Part shown: positions 1 through 7,710 of the stretch, piece after piece | How positions within the stretch are numbered: position 1 is the first letter of the stretch | How the letters are laid out: each line of letters begins with the position of its first letter | DNA from: an uncultured Nitrospira sp. | GTDB lineage: Bacteria; Nitrospirota; Nitrospiria; Nitrospirales; Nitrospiraceae | Assembly (NCBI GenBank): GCA_902500995.1 | Contig: CABVSR010000003.1 | Coordinates: 1 to 64,000 of the forward strand | Direction of reading: 5' to 3' | DNA length: 64,000 nt | Translations under genes and position numbers: made by a program | Notes under the pieces: model-generated | The model's database searches: none | Told to the model about the DNA's origin: nothing | The model's input: the letters and a program-made list of their open reading frames with translations, nothing else

Positions 1-56
1 CGTGAAGCGTGAAGCGTGAAGCGTGAAGCGTGAAGCGTGAAGCGTGAAGCGTGAAG
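1..56. repeat. Heptamer tandem repeat (CGTGAAG)8
   Basis: Eight perfect head-to-tail copies of CGTGAAG run from the first base of the window, so the array may extend further left. An inverted copy (CTTCACG) lies at 95-101. Nothing in the repeat looks coding. Confidence 0.95.
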
Positions 57-77
57 AAAACTGCCTCGCTGCTTCTT

Positions 78-147
78 ACGAGATACGAGAGACGCTTCAC
101 GAGAGACGCCCTGACCCCACGCGATGGGGGCAATCGAGCGACGAACC
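78..147. repeat. Dispersed low-complexity repeat, left copy
   Basis: This stretch shares two exact blocks with the region after the next gene: a 17-base block at 78-94 recurs at 1524-1540, and a 13-base block at 135-147 recurs at 1539-1551. The gene at 172-1353 is therefore bracketed by related direct repeats. Confidence 0.8.
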
Positions 148-171
148 ACGAATTGAAGGAAGGAGCCTCAT

Positions 172-1353
172 ATGAGCCGGGTACGGGTGCTTGTCGGGAC
201 GAGAAAAGGCGCGTTTATCCTCACCTCGGATGGCGCGCGGAAACAGTGGGACGTGCAGGGCCCGCATTTCGGTGGCTGGGAGCTGTACCACCTCAAAGGC
301 TCGCCTGCCGACCCCGACCGCCTTTATGCTTCGCAGAGCAGCAGTTGGTTCGGGCAGGTCATTCAGCGGTCGGATGACGGCGGCAAGACCTGGAACCCGC
401 CGGGAACCAAGCCGGAAGATCTGATGGGGGCGGACGGCATGCCCAACGGCGCGAGCAACATGTTCGCCTATGACACGTCGGCAGAAAGCGGAAAACCGCT
501 CACGACGCATCAACATTATGACGGGACGCAACGCCCGTGGGAGTTCAAGCGGGTCTGGCATCTGGAGCCGTCGCCCACCGATCCGGATACGGTCTATGCC
601 GGTGTCGAGGATGCGGCGCTCTTCAAATCTACGGATGGCGGGCGGACCTGGCAGGAATTGGCCGGCCTGCGTGATGCCAAGGGGAAGTTGTGGCAACCGG
701 GCGCCGGCGGGATGTGTTTGCACACCATTGTTCAGGATCCGGCTCATCCTCAGCGGATGTATATTGCCATCAGCGCGGCGGGCGTCTTCCGGACCGACGA
801 CGGCGGCAAGAGCTGGCGGCCGACCAATCGCGGATTGAAGTCGCAGTTCGAACTACCTGATCCCGACGCAGAGGTCGGCCACTGTGTGCATTGCATCACC
901 ATGCATCCTAGCCGCCCGAACGTGCTGTTTATGCAGAAACATTGGGACGTGATGCGCAGCGACGACGGCGGCGACTCGTGGCATGAAATCAGCGGGAACC
1001 TGCCGACGGATTTCGGGTTCCCCATCGCGGTGCATGCGCACGAACCAAATACCGTCTATGTGGTGCCGATCAAGAGCGATTCCGAACACTATCCACCCGA
1101 GGGGAAGCTGCGGGTCTATCGCAGCCGCAGCGGCGGCAACGAATGGGAGGCGCTGACGAAGGGGCTGCCGCAAGAGAATTGCTACGTCAACATCCTGCGA
1201 GATGCCATGTCCGTCGATTCCCTCGATCCCTGCGGACTCTACTTCGGGACGACCGGCGGGCAAGTGTACGGCTCGGCTGACGGCGGAGAGAGTTGGGCGC
1301 CTATTGTGCGGGATTTGCCGGCGGTTTTGTCCGTCGAAGCCCAAACCTTATAG
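172..1353 (+). CDS. BNR/Asp-box beta-propeller (sialidase-like fold) protein
   Basis: The 393-residue product carries five Asp-box motifs of the form S/T-x-D-G-G-x-(T/S)-W at residues 67-74, 153-160, 208-215, 263-270 and 368-375. These mark the blades of a sialidase/VPS10-type beta-propeller. I see no signal peptide, so it is probably cytoplasmic. The sialidase fold alone does not prove glycosidase activity, and many relatives of this length are annotated only as 'WD40/YVTN/BNR-like repeat' proteins. The ATG at 172 has a good Shine-Dalgarno (AAGGAAGGAG). A MoaD/ThiS-like gene follows after a repeat-filled gap. The fold is secure and the substrate unknown. Confidence 0.85.
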   Translation: MSRVRVLVGTRKGAFILTSDGARKQWDVQGPHFGGWELYHLKGSPADPDRLYASQSSSWFGQVIQRSDDGGKTWNPPGTKPEDLMGADGMPNGASNMFAYDTSAESGKPLTTHQHYDGTQRPWEFKRVWHLEPSPTDPDTVYAGVEDAALFKSTDGGRTWQELAGLRDAKGKLWQPGAGGMCLHTIVQDPAHPQRMYIAISAAGVFRTDDGGKSWRPTNRGLKSQFELPDPDAEVGHCVHCITMHPSRPNVLFMQKHWDVMRSDDGGDSWHEISGNLPTDFGFPIAVHAHEPNTVYVVPIKSDSEHYPPEGKLRVYRSRSGGNEWEALTKGLPQENCYVNILRDAMSVDSLDPCGLYFGTTGGQVYGSADGGESWAPIVRDLPAVLSVEAQTL

Positions 1354-1689
1354 CAAGCGCTGAAAACGCCCTCCAGTGGCGTTCTCGCCTCGGCGGCGTC
1401 CGAGGCAGAACGGGGAGCTGATAGCTGATAGCGGAGAAACGTGACTGGGAGCTGAGAGCTGTCGGCTAAAGCTGATGGCTGTAGCTGGGAAAAATAAAGA
1501 ACCGCGAGAGACCGCGGAATTTGACGAGATACGAGAGACGAGCGACGAACCCGATAGCCGATAGCGGAGAAACGTGACTGAGAGCTGATAACTGACGGCT
1601 GATAGCTGATAGTCGACAGCTGATACCTCAGCGGGGTCTTGCCATCGGCCATCAGCCAGCGGCTCTTTTCCCCACTCTGGAGGTTTTAC
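1354..1689. repeat. Intergenic region of degenerate AGCTGATAG-type repeats
   Basis: This 336-base gap holds many imperfect copies of an AGCTGATAGC-like unit (about 1416-1435, 1449-1480 and 1581-1625). A 20-base stretch at 1427-1446 recurs exactly at 1560-1579. The stretch 1524-1551 matches sequence upstream of the preceding gene. A short hairpin (1365-1370 with 1378-1383) lies just after the stop codon but has no T-tract. No coding sequence is apparent. Confidence 0.85.
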
Positions 1690-1986
1690 ATGGTGCGCGT
1701 CATCTTGCCGCAACATTTGCGGACGTTGGCGAGGGTTCAAGGTGAAGTGCCGGTGGAGGTCGCCGGACCTGTGACCCAGCGGTCGCTGCTTGACGCGCTG
1801 GAGGCGCAGTACCCTATGCTGCGGGGGACCATTCGAGAACATGTGACTAAACGGCGGCGGCCCTTCATCCGGTTTTTTGCCTGCGAGGAGGATCTGTCGC
1901 ATGAGCCGGATGATGCGCTGTTGCCTCAGGCGGTGGTTGATGGCGTTGAGCCGTTGTTGATCGTCGGTGCGATGGCGGGTGGATAA
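1690..1986 (+). CDS. MoaD/ThiS-family small sulfur-carrier-like protein
   Basis: The 98-residue product ends in Gly-Gly (residues 97-98). This is the tail on which MoaD and ThiS carry a thiocarboxylate after adenylation by MoeB/ThiF-type enzymes. Length and the hydrophobic beta-strand pattern suit a ubiquitin-like fold. I placed the start at the ATG at 1690, because GGAGG lies just upstream and the preceding in-frame codons are repeat-derived. No molybdopterin or thiamine gene is nearby, so the pathway served is unknown. The neighbouring BNR gene may be a functional partner, but that is inference from adjacency. Confidence 0.75.
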   Translation: MVRVILPQHLRTLARVQGEVPVEVAGPVTQRSLLDALEAQYPMLRGTIREHVTKRRRPFIRFFACEEDLSHEPDDALLPQAVVDGVEPLLIVGAMAGG

Positions 1987-2032
1987 CAGGCGGGTGAGGC
2001 CCGCCAAGGTGAACAATCCAGAAGGAGGAAAT

Positions 2033-2395
2033 ATGCACTATGTCGATGGCTTTGTGTTGCCGGTGCCGAAGAAGAACCTCAAGGCCTATATTCAGATGTC
2101 CAAGAAGGCCGGTGCGGTGTGGCGCGAACATGGCGCACTGGAATATCGCGAATGCGTCGGCGACGACCTCAAGGTCAAGATGGGATTGCCGTTTCCCCGG
2201 TTAGTCAAACTCAAGGCCGGCGAGACGGCGGTGTTTTCCTGGATCCTCTATAAGTCACGGGCCCATCGCGACCGGGTCAATGCCAAGGTGATGAAGGATC
2301 CGCGCCTCAATGAGCTGTGTGGCGACAAGGGGATGCCATTCGACGTGAAGCGGATGGCCTACGGCGGATTTTCCGTCATCGTCGATGCGAAATAA
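2033..2395 (+). CDS. DUF1428 family protein
   Basis: A 120-residue soluble protein with the features of DUF1428: an N-terminal MxYVDGFVLPVPKKN, a central W-x-E-x-G-A-L-E-Y segment and a C-terminal K-R-M-x-Y-G-G-F. The family has a dimeric ferredoxin-like alpha/beta-barrel fold and no settled function. Translation starts at 2033, behind a near-ideal GAAGGAGGAA. It lies 46 bases after the MoaD-like gene and probably belongs to the same transcription unit. Confidence 0.85.
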   Translation: MHYVDGFVLPVPKKNLKAYIQMSKKAGAVWREHGALEYRECVGDDLKVKMGLPFPRLVKLKAGETAVFSWILYKSRAHRDRVNAKVMKDPRLNELCGDKGMPFDVKRMAYGGFSVIVDAK

Positions 2396-2471
2396 CCACC
2401 TGTCGGCATCGGTAGACTCGATCCGATGGCGGCCGTGACCCCTTTCCTGCGCGACGGAGGGAGGACGCACC

Positions 2472-2921
2472 ATGACTGATTGGCTGCTTTCCAGTCTCCA
2501 CTTTCTCCTGGCCTTTACCCTGGTGGCGATGTTGACCGTTCAAAACGCGGTCATCAGGCCGGGCATGACCGCCACCGGCCTGCGTCTTGCCGCGCATGTG
2601 GATCGGATCTACGGCGGGAGCGCAGTCTTGTTGCTGGGTGTCGGATTCGGTCGCGTGTATTGGGGCGCGAAGGATTCATCCTTTTATCTGTCGAATCCAC
2701 TTTTCTGGACCAAGATAGGTCTCTTCGTGACAGTCGCCTTCCTGTCGGTTTCACCGACTCTGCGGTTGATCCAATGGAACAAGCAGGCACAATCGCACAG
2801 GGCATTGCTGCCATCCGACGAGCAGGTTCAACGTCTTCAATGGTGGCTGCGCGCGGAAGTCTTCGCGCTCTTGTGTATCCCCCTGGCCGCAGCAGCCATG
2901 GCGCGCGGAATCGGTCTGTAA
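2472..2921 (+). CDS. DUF2214 family integral membrane protein
   Basis: The 149-residue product is predominantly hydrophobic. About four membrane-spanning stretches are visible (roughly residues 5-25, 45-65, 77-95 and 128-147). The composition and the R-P-G-M and D-R-I-Y-G-G segments fit the DUF2214 family of small bacterial membrane proteins of unknown function. A strong GGAGGGAGG precedes the ATG at 2472. It is co-directional with its neighbours. Confidence 0.75.
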   Translation: MTDWLLSSLHFLLAFTLVAMLTVQNAVIRPGMTATGLRLAAHVDRIYGGSAVLLLGVGFGRVYWGAKDSSFYLSNPLFWTKIGLFVTVAFLSVSPTLRLIQWNKQAQSHRALLPSDEQVQRLQWWLRAEVFALLCIPLAAAAMARGIGL

Positions 2922-2993
2922 GGTTTTTCAACGTGGATCACATCATCGACGATCAAAGGCGATACCCAAGCAAATCCTAGTGGGGAGGCATCC

Positions 2994-3731
2994 ATGGCCG
3001 ATCGAGCGAGGGTGACTGAGATCGCACCGGATCTCTATTCGATCTCAATCTATGTCCCTGAATTCAATCTTCGGTTCAACCACTTTTTGATCAAGGACGA
3101 CGAGCCGCTCCTGTTCCACACGGGCATGAAACACATGTTCCCGCTGGTGCGCGAGGCGGTGGCGAGCATTCTCGATGTGAAGCGCTTGCGCTGGATTTCG
3201 TTCAGCCATTTTGAGGCCGATGAATGCGGCGCGCTGAACGACTGGCTGGCCGCGGCGCCGCGCGCTGAGCCGGCGTGCAGCCTGGTCGGGGCGCTGGTCA
3301 GCGTCAATGACGCGGCTCTTCGCCCGGCTCGGGCCCTTGCGAATGAAGAAGTGCTCACGACTGGCAAGTACCGCCTGCGGTTCCGCCAGACCCCGCATGT
3401 CCCTCACAATTGGGAAGCCGGTCTCCTGTTTGAAGAAACGACGAGAACGTTGTTGTGCTCGGATTTGTTTACGCATGAGGGGGACGTTGAGCCGGTCATC
3501 GAATCCGGGATCGTTGATCGGGCAAGACATTGGTTGATCCAAGGTCAGGCGGGTCCGTTTGCCAATGCCTATCCGTATACGCCGCTGACCGGACCGACGC
3601 TGCATGGCCTGGCCGACCTCAAGCCCAAACGATTGGCGCTCATGCATGGATCATCGTTTGTTGGAGACGGTGAAGGCGCGCTGCGGGAGTTGGCGACCAC
3701 CATGCAGGAGTTGTTGGGTGGTCGTGCATGA
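2994..3731 (+). CDS. Metallo-beta-lactamase-fold protein with flavodiiron-type (ODP) di-iron site
   Basis: A 245-residue stand-alone beta-lactamase-fold domain. The usual HxHxDH signature is replaced by H72-x-E74-x-D76, the ligand set of flavodiiron proteins. Other candidate ligands are H138 (or H135), D157 and H218, in the order expected for that family. There is no C-terminal flavodoxin domain, so it cannot be a complete oxygen or nitric-oxide reductase by itself. Known single-domain relatives (ODP domains) act as di-iron oxygen sensors or reductase modules, and such a role here is inference. GGGGAGG precedes the ATG at 2994. The protein is probably cytoplasmic. Confidence 0.8.
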   Translation: MADRARVTEIAPDLYSISIYVPEFNLRFNHFLIKDDEPLLFHTGMKHMFPLVREAVASILDVKRLRWISFSHFEADECGALNDWLAAAPRAEPACSLVGALVSVNDAALRPARALANEEVLTTGKYRLRFRQTPHVPHNWEAGLLFEETTRTLLCSDLFTHEGDVEPVIESGIVDRARHWLIQGQAGPFANAYPYTPLTGPTLHGLADLKPKRLALMHGSSFVGDGEGALRELATTMQELLGGRA

Positions 3732-4220
3732 CAGGTGGAGAGTCGCCTGAGCGATGTCGAATGGCAGAACAACATCCAGGTTTCCGCCTTCGGCAGAGTG
3801 ACGGGTCGCGGATGTGCGCCGGCAAGAATGGAACGAGCCTCGCCGTTCTTCGATCGGTGGATCGAGGCCGACCCATCCCAGCCGGCCTGTGACAGCGCCT
3901 GCGTCTTGTTACGGATAGACGATCCCGCTTCGAGCGGACATTTTGTCCTCTTCGAGACAATGTGGACTTCGTGTAGGGAGAAATCGTCCAGGTAGCTTGA
4001 TCTTCTACCGGCATGCGCCTTGCGAGTTGATCGAAAAGGAGCCTTCATCAAGGTTGAAGTGGAGGCCTCAGTCGAGAAAAACCTTCTCTGTCGATTTTGC
4101 GGTCGCCGAACGACTATTGGATGAAGCGTGAGACCAGCGCTTTAGGTGTTGCGAGAATCGAGAGCACACGAATCGTAGAAGCCTGTGTCGGCGGCAAAGA
4201 CGAAGAAAGGAACGCTACAG
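3732..4220. other. Intergenic region, nothing recognised
   Basis: About 490 bases without a convincing gene. An 86-codon frame at 3735-3995 has no family character and no good ribosome-binding site. No repeat or strong hairpin was seen. Confidence 0.5.
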
Positions 4221-4601
4221 ATGAAAAATAAAGCCTGCTTCTTTGAGATCCCGGCGACGGATTTTCAGAAGGCGAAGACTTTCTACGAAGCGATATTCGA
4301 CTGGAAGGTTGAGGTGCAGGGCAACGAAGGGGCAATGGCGCTCACGACAGCGGCGGATAAGGATTATAACCCGATCGAAGTGGGGGGCATCAACGGCGGC
4401 TTTTACATGCGGAAATCCAAAGAGGATCACCCGTCGGTGGGCGTCGAAACCGACTCGATCGATGACACGCTCAAGGCCGTTGAGCAGGCCGGCGGGAAAA
4501 TCGTGACGCCGAAACACGCCATCGGTGAGTGGGGATTCATGGCCGATTTTGCCGATCCGGAAGGCAATGTGATGACCTTGTGGGAAAGGCAGAAGAAGTG
4601 A
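4221..4601 (+). CDS. VOC-superfamily (glyoxalase/dioxygenase fold) protein
   Basis: A 126-residue protein with the paired beta-alpha-beta-beta-beta pattern of the vicinal oxygen chelate fold. The opening FFEIPATDFQKAKTFYEAIFDW and the closing FADPEGNVMTLWER are typical of it. Members bind a divalent metal or act as small-molecule binding proteins. The substrate cannot be read from the sequence. I chose the ATG at 4221 because AAAGGA precedes it and homologous sequence starts there; an in-frame start at 4185 is less likely. It is the first of four VOC-type genes in 2.4 kb. Confidence 0.85.
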   Translation: MKNKACFFEIPATDFQKAKTFYEAIFDWKVEVQGNEGAMALTTAADKDYNPIEVGGINGGFYMRKSKEDHPSVGVETDSIDDTLKAVEQAGGKIVTPKHAIGEWGFMADFADPEGNVMTLWERQKK

Positions 4602-4647
4602 GGGGCTTCGGCTCGCCGGTGTGGAACAGCAACGAAGGAGAAGAGCA

Positions 4648-5139
4648 ATGACGAATAGGTCGAAAATTGCGAATTGCCTGTGGTTCGACCACGGCGAGGC
4701 CCGCAAAGCGGCGGAGTTTTACGCCAGTGTGTTTCCTGACAGCCACGTCGGGCCGGCGATGAACGCCGCCTCCGACTATCCAGGGGGGAAAGCGGGTGAT
4801 GAACTGACGGTCGACTTCACGGTGCTTGGCCGGCCCTTCGTCGGCCTGAACGGCGGGCCGCAGATCAAGCCCAATGAAGCGGTCAGTTTTCAGGTCTTCA
4901 CCGACGACCAGGCCGAGACCGACCGCTATTGGAACGCGATCGTCGGGAACGGCGGCGCCGAGAGCGAATGTAGCTGGTGCCAGGATCGCTGGGGATATTC
5001 GTGGCAGATTGTTCCCAGGGCGCTGCTTGCGGCGATGAACCACCCTGACAAGGGGGCGGCGAAACGGGCGATGGACGCGATGTTGACGATGAAGAAGATC
5101 GACATTGCCGCGATTGAAGCGGCCGTCGCGAAAACGTAG
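4648..5139 (+). CDS. VOC-superfamily PhnB-like protein
   Basis: The 163-residue product belongs to the PhnB/'3-demethylubiquinone methyltransferase-like' branch of the VOC fold. Signs are the opening KIANCLWFDHGEARKAAEFYASVF, the central VDFTVLGRPFVGLNGGP and the W-C-Q-D-R-W-G-Y-S-W-Q-I-V-P segment. That branch name is historical: the proteins are not methyltransferases and their activity is generally unknown. The start at 4648 follows GAAGGAG. The gene sits 46 bases after another VOC gene in the same direction. Confidence 0.85.
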   Translation: MTNRSKIANCLWFDHGEARKAAEFYASVFPDSHVGPAMNAASDYPGGKAGDELTVDFTVLGRPFVGLNGGPQIKPNEAVSFQVFTDDQAETDRYWNAIVGNGGAESECSWCQDRWGYSWQIVPRALLAAMNHPDKGAAKRAMDAMLTMKKIDIAAIEAAVAKT

Positions 5140-5248
5140 CGGCGTCGCGCTTGTCGATTTTCTCGCAGGCGGACGATTAGCTGATGAGAGATGAGGAACC
5201 GCCGGCAGCCGGAGCAATCATTGCCCATACGCGTGAAAGGAGAGAACC

Positions 5249-5713
5249 ATGAACCAAACAGTCAAGCCGATCCCGGACGGTATGCGCACCGTCACCCCGC
5301 ACCTGGTCTGCGACGGCGCTGCCGCTGCGATTGAATTTTATAAGAAAGCCTTTCATGCCAAGGCGCTGGGCACGGTGCCGGGACCGGGAGGAAAGCTCTT
5401 GCATGCCCTCATCCAGATCGGCGATTCAGCCGTTATGCTGGTCGATGAATTTCCCGATCACCAGACCTTGGGGCCGAAATCGCTCAAGGGTTCGCCCGTG
5501 ACCATTCATCTCTATGTCGAAGATGTGGACAAGGTTTTCGCCCAGGCAGTGGCAGCCGGTGCGAAGATCATCACTCCGGTCGCCGACATGTTCTGGGGAG
5601 ATCGCTACGGCGTGATCGAAGATCCGTTCGGACATCACTGGTCCATCGCCACGCATGTGCGAGACATGGGCCCGCATGAAGTACAGGACGCGGCGCGCAA
5701 GGCTTGCTCTTAA
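5249..5713 (+). CDS. VOC-superfamily PhnB-like protein (YurT-type)
   Basis: A 154-residue VOC protein. It opens with I-P-D-G-M-R-T-V-T-P-H-L-V-C-D-G-A-A-A-A-I-E-F-Y and closes with W-G-D-R-Y-G-V-I-E-D-P-F-G-H-H-W-S-I-A-T-H. This pattern is common in bacterial 'glyoxalase/bleomycin resistance' proteins. It could bind an antibiotic-like ligand or catalyse an isomerisation; the sequence does not decide. AAAGGAG precedes the ATG at 5249. An SRPBCC gene begins 22 bases downstream, so co-expression is likely. Confidence 0.85.
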   Translation: MNQTVKPIPDGMRTVTPHLVCDGAAAAIEFYKKAFHAKALGTVPGPGGKLLHALIQIGDSAVMLVDEFPDHQTLGPKSLKGSPVTIHLYVEDVDKVFAQAVAAGAKIITPVADMFWGDRYGVIEDPFGHHWSIATHVRDMGPHEVQDAARKACS

Positions 5714-5735
5714 GACGTTGGAAAGGAGACTCACG

Positions 5736-6185
5736 ATGCCCTCAAACAACACCGTCCGTTTACATCGAGTCCTGGCCGCCAAGCCGGACAAAATCTATCG
5801 CGCCTTCCTCGACGCCGACGCGATGAACAAGTGGCTGCCCCCGAACGGGTTTACCGGCAAGGTGCATCATCTGGATGCGAAGGTCGGAGGCACATACAAG
5901 ATGTCATTCACCAACTTCACCACCGGCAAGAGCATCGGGTTCGGTGGCGAGTATCTCGAACTGGTGCCGAATGAATGCCTTCGTTACACGGATTGTTTCG
6001 ATGATCCGAATCTCCCTGGAGAGATCCGGGTCACGGTCCTCCTGAAGGAGGTGTCGGTCGGCACGGAGCTTCGCATCGAGCAGGAAGGGATTCCGGATGT
6101 GATTCCGCTGGAGGCCTGTTATCTGGGCTGGCAGGAATCACTTCGTAACCTGGCGCAGCTCGTCGAGCCTGAGATCAAGGAGTAA
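5736..6185 (+). CDS. SRPBCC-family (AHSA1-like) protein
   Basis: The 149-residue product has the START/AHSA1 signature: an N-terminal V-L-A-A-K-P-D-K-I-Y-R-A-F-L-D-A-D-A-M-N-K-W-L-P-P and a C-terminal W-Q-E-S-L-R-N-L-A-Q-L-V-E. The fold encloses a deep hydrophobic ligand cavity. In bacteria such genes often accompany VOC and ArsR genes, although no ArsR regulator is present here. I preferred the ATG at 5736, behind GAAAGGAG, over the longer upstream frame, which would overlap the previous gene. Confidence 0.85.
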   Translation: MPSNNTVRLHRVLAAKPDKIYRAFLDADAMNKWLPPNGFTGKVHHLDAKVGGTYKMSFTNFTTGKSIGFGGEYLELVPNECLRYTDCFDDPNLPGEIRVTVLLKEVSVGTELRIEQEGIPDVIPLEACYLGWQESLRNLAQLVEPEIKE

Positions 6186-6254
6186 CTCGCACGATCTATC
6201 TGAAGGGCGATGGCCCGAGCCGCTGGCGAGGCCTCAACCGCAGGGAGGCAAACA

Positions 6255-6635
6255 ATGCCACGTCGATTCGACCATATCGATTTGCGAGTCCGTCGGCTTT
6301 CAGGGGTCCGACATTTCTACGAGAGATTACTGCCGGCGCTTGGATTCACGCGCGAAGTCGGCATCGAGGGCTGGCTCACGTATGAGGCTGAGACGTCCGG
6401 CGGCGTGCCGGAATTTTTCGGCGTCACCGAATCTGCGCAACACGTGCCCAATGAGTCTCGGATCGCGTTCTGGGCGGACAGTATTGAGGAGGTGAACCGG
6501 CTGGCCACGATCGCCGTTGAGGCAGGCGCGCAGCACGTGGAAGGCCCCATGGTGTACGACGATGAGAATTATTATGCCGTATTCTTCGAGGATCCAAGCG
6601 GGAATCGGTTGGAAATTTGTTGCCGCAGTGGGTGA
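6255..6635 (+). CDS. VOC-superfamily (glyoxalase-like) protein
   Basis: A 126-residue VOC protein beginning with F-D-H-I-D-L-R-V-R and ending with Y-A-V-F-F-E-D-P-S-G-N-R-L-E-I-C. These are the two metal-site regions of the fold: His in the first strand (F-D-H-I) and Glu near the end (L-E-I-C). That makes it the most glyoxalase-like of the cluster. The start at 6255 follows GGGAGG. It may act on glutathione- or thiol-adducted substrates, but no substrate can be assigned. Confidence 0.85.
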   Translation: MPRRFDHIDLRVRRLSGVRHFYERLLPALGFTREVGIEGWLTYEAETSGGVPEFFGVTESAQHVPNESRIAFWADSIEEVNRLATIAVEAGAQHVEGPMVYDDENYYAVFFEDPSGNRLEICCRSG

Positions 6636-6733
6636 TCCGACTCTCTATCGGTGCGGGCATCACCCTATCACCGAAACGCATCAACAACCGGATGGCGTCG
6701 ACCGGCGTCATCTTCACCGATAAGGAGGCCACT

Positions 6734-7333
6734 ATGCGACGTCTAGCAGTTCTACTTGCCTGTGTCTGCACGGTCATGCTGACTCTGCCTGTCTCCGCCA
6801 AGGAGAAAAAGTCCGACAAGGCCATGGATCCGCAAGCCATGATGGAGGTGTGGAAGAAAGCGGCCATGCCGGGCGAGCCCCATAAGTTGTTTGCCACGCT
6901 TGCCGGCAGTTGGACGACTCAGACGAAAGAGTGGACGGAGCCGGGGAAGCCGCCGTCGGAATCATCCGGGACCGCCGAGATGAAGATGTTGCTGGATGGG
7001 CGTTTTCTGTATCAGGAATTCAACGGCACCATGATGGGACAACCGTTCGCCGGGATCGGCATCGACGCCTACGACAACATGACGAAAAAATATGTCACTT
7101 CCTGGATGGACACCATGGGGACGGGGATTTTCATCATGCAGGGCACGGCCGGTGCCGACGGCAAAACGATTACCTTGAAGGGCTCGCACCCGGAACCGGG
7201 CGGAGGACAGATGCACCACCGTGCGGTCTGGAAAATCATCGATCAGAATTCGCAGGTCTTTGAGATGTACGGGAACCACGGGCACGGGAAAGAGATGAAG
7301 CTGATGGAGATTACCTATACGCGGAAATCATAA
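6734..7333 (+). CDS. Exported DUF1579 family protein
   Basis: A 199-residue protein. An N-terminal signal peptide (about residues 1-22, ending at an A-K-E boundary) is followed by a DUF1579 domain. That domain shows the hallmark L-A-G-S-W-T near residue 57 and a lipocalin-like series of beta strands, with G-R-F-L-Y-Q-E-F and G-M/I-G-I-D-A-Y-D-N segments. DUF1579 has no settled function; a periplasmic ligand-binding role is plausible. TAAGGAGG precedes the ATG at 6734. This gene closes the VOC/SRPBCC cluster. Confidence 0.85.
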   Translation: MRRLAVLLACVCTVMLTLPVSAKEKKSDKAMDPQAMMEVWKKAAMPGEPHKLFATLAGSWTTQTKEWTEPGKPPSESSGTAEMKMLLDGRFLYQEFNGTMMGQPFAGIGIDAYDNMTKKYVTSWMDTMGTGIFIMQGTAGADGKTITLKGSHPEPGGGQMHHRAVWKIIDQNSQVFEMYGNHGHGKEMKLMEITYTRKS

Positions 7334-7710
7334 GGCCAGATGCGGGCGTGGGGCATCGAGGCAGATGGATGCCCCGGGCCCCATGATGGCCGGGCTGCGG
7401 GGCTGGGCGTTCTTGAGTCAGGGGTGGCCCCGTGGCCGGCCGGCGTGGGCCCCGTTTATCAATGGGGGCGGTGTTTTCACGTTTGTTGAAGCTGCGGTGC
7501 TTCCGGTTGATCTTCGGCGAGTCTCTTGTTCACAGTCGGAACATTGTCATCCCTCACCTGCCGCTCATCCTCGATTCCGAAGCGAAAGGCCTGCCGCCGG
7601 TTTTCCTCCTCAATGGATAGCCGCTCCGTTGCTTACGTGTCAGCCAATCAGTAAGATAGGTTGCGGTGGAAATCCTACAAACTGCGTATTGCTTGTCATC
7701 AGGAGCCAAC
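7334..7710. other. Intergenic region with a weak hairpin
   Basis: The 377-base gap holds an 8-bp inverted repeat (7350-7357 with 7368-7375) soon after the preceding stop codon. It lacks a T-tract, so it is at best a poor terminator. The promoter of the efflux operon should lie here, but I see no convincing -35/-10 pair and no adjacent regulator gene. Confidence 0.45.

Noticed and set aside
1354-1689. The repeat region as a CRISPR array
   Set aside because: Units are degenerate, of irregular spacing and without unique spacers of constant length; no cas gene is present.
3735-3995. An 86-codon plus-strand frame after the beta-lactamase-fold gene
   Set aside because: GTG start without a convincing ribosome-binding site and no recognisable protein character.
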